From Trachelipus rathkii (lineage: Eukaryota; Arthropoda; Malacostraca; Isopoda; Trachelipodidae): DNA of 19,221 bases. The DNA lies in the NCBI GenBank assembly GCA_015478945.1, contig JABUQX010100025.1, positions 1-19,221 of the forward strand, given 5' to 3'. The notes beneath the pieces were generated by a model. That model had not been told where the DNA came from. It saw only the letters and a list, made by a program, of their open reading frames with translations, and searched no databases. The first letter of the stretch is position 1, and each line of letters starts with the position of its first letter. The translations under genes and the position numbers were made by a program. This document shows, piece by piece, positions 19,159-19,221 of the stretch.

Positions 19159-19221
19159 TTTTTATCACTGTTTTTATTTTTTGATAGAGTCAGAATAATC
19201 TTTTAAATATATTTTCAATCA

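Overview
The window reads as nuclear DNA of an invertebrate animal whose genome is very rich in simple repeats. The pattern is (TA)n and (AAT)n arrays every one to two kilobases, old non-LTR retrotransposons, and short exons split by AT-rich introns. That mix would fit a decapod crustacean such as a penaeid shrimp, but this is inferred from composition and nothing here proves the taxon. There are no bacterial operons, CRISPR arrays, rRNA or tRNA genes that I can support.

Layout. 1-690: a (TCTA)n tract running into a plus-strand non-LTR reverse transcriptase (RT) remnant with an intact YADD box. 865-1560: AT-rich spacer. About 1560-3830: degenerate minus-strand non-LTR pol, copy A. 4054-5342: (TA)n and (TATC)n tracts, a G-rich hairpin, a possible retroelement 3' end and a gag-like scrap. 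5822-6694: a long (AAT)n array. About 6715-8268: copy B of the same minus-strand non-LTR family. 8268-8775: another (AAT)n array. 8970-9110: a candidate minus-strand terminal exon. 9178-9613: a degenerate 42-bp minisatellite. 10226-19158: what looks like one minus-strand host gene, unidentified. 16614-16980: a gag-like remnant joined to a purine tract. 17225-17469: a three-copy repeat of about 80 bp.

The best-supported gene is the minus-strand one. Its last two coding exons (11030-10579 and 10419-10257) are joined by a 159-bp intron with a textbook GTAAGT donor, a phase-2 junction that stays in frame, a TAA stop and AATAAA 26 nt beyond the stop. They give 204 C-terminal residues: a Ser/Thr/Pro/Gly/Asn-rich low-complexity tail with a basic, NLS-like patch, then a compact charged C-terminus. 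Upstream on the same strand are a likely first coding exon at 19158-19066 (ATG to GTGAGT), and two Pro/Ser/Thr/Gln/His-rich exon candidates at 15823-15305 and 14088-13851. In those two the best reading frame appears to change within the exon. The protein may be a nuclear, possibly chromatin or transcription, factor with a disordered tail; I do not recognise the family. A small plus-strand terminal exon (12779-12883) with its own AATAAA seems to lie inside this gene's intron, antisense to it.

The most unusual items are the three independent minisatellites (42, about 80 and 37-40 bp), the frame switching inside otherwise open exons, the same-strand bias of every (AAT)n array, and the repeated contact of retroelement fragments with microsatellites. 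I found no convincing evidence of a new multi-gene system.
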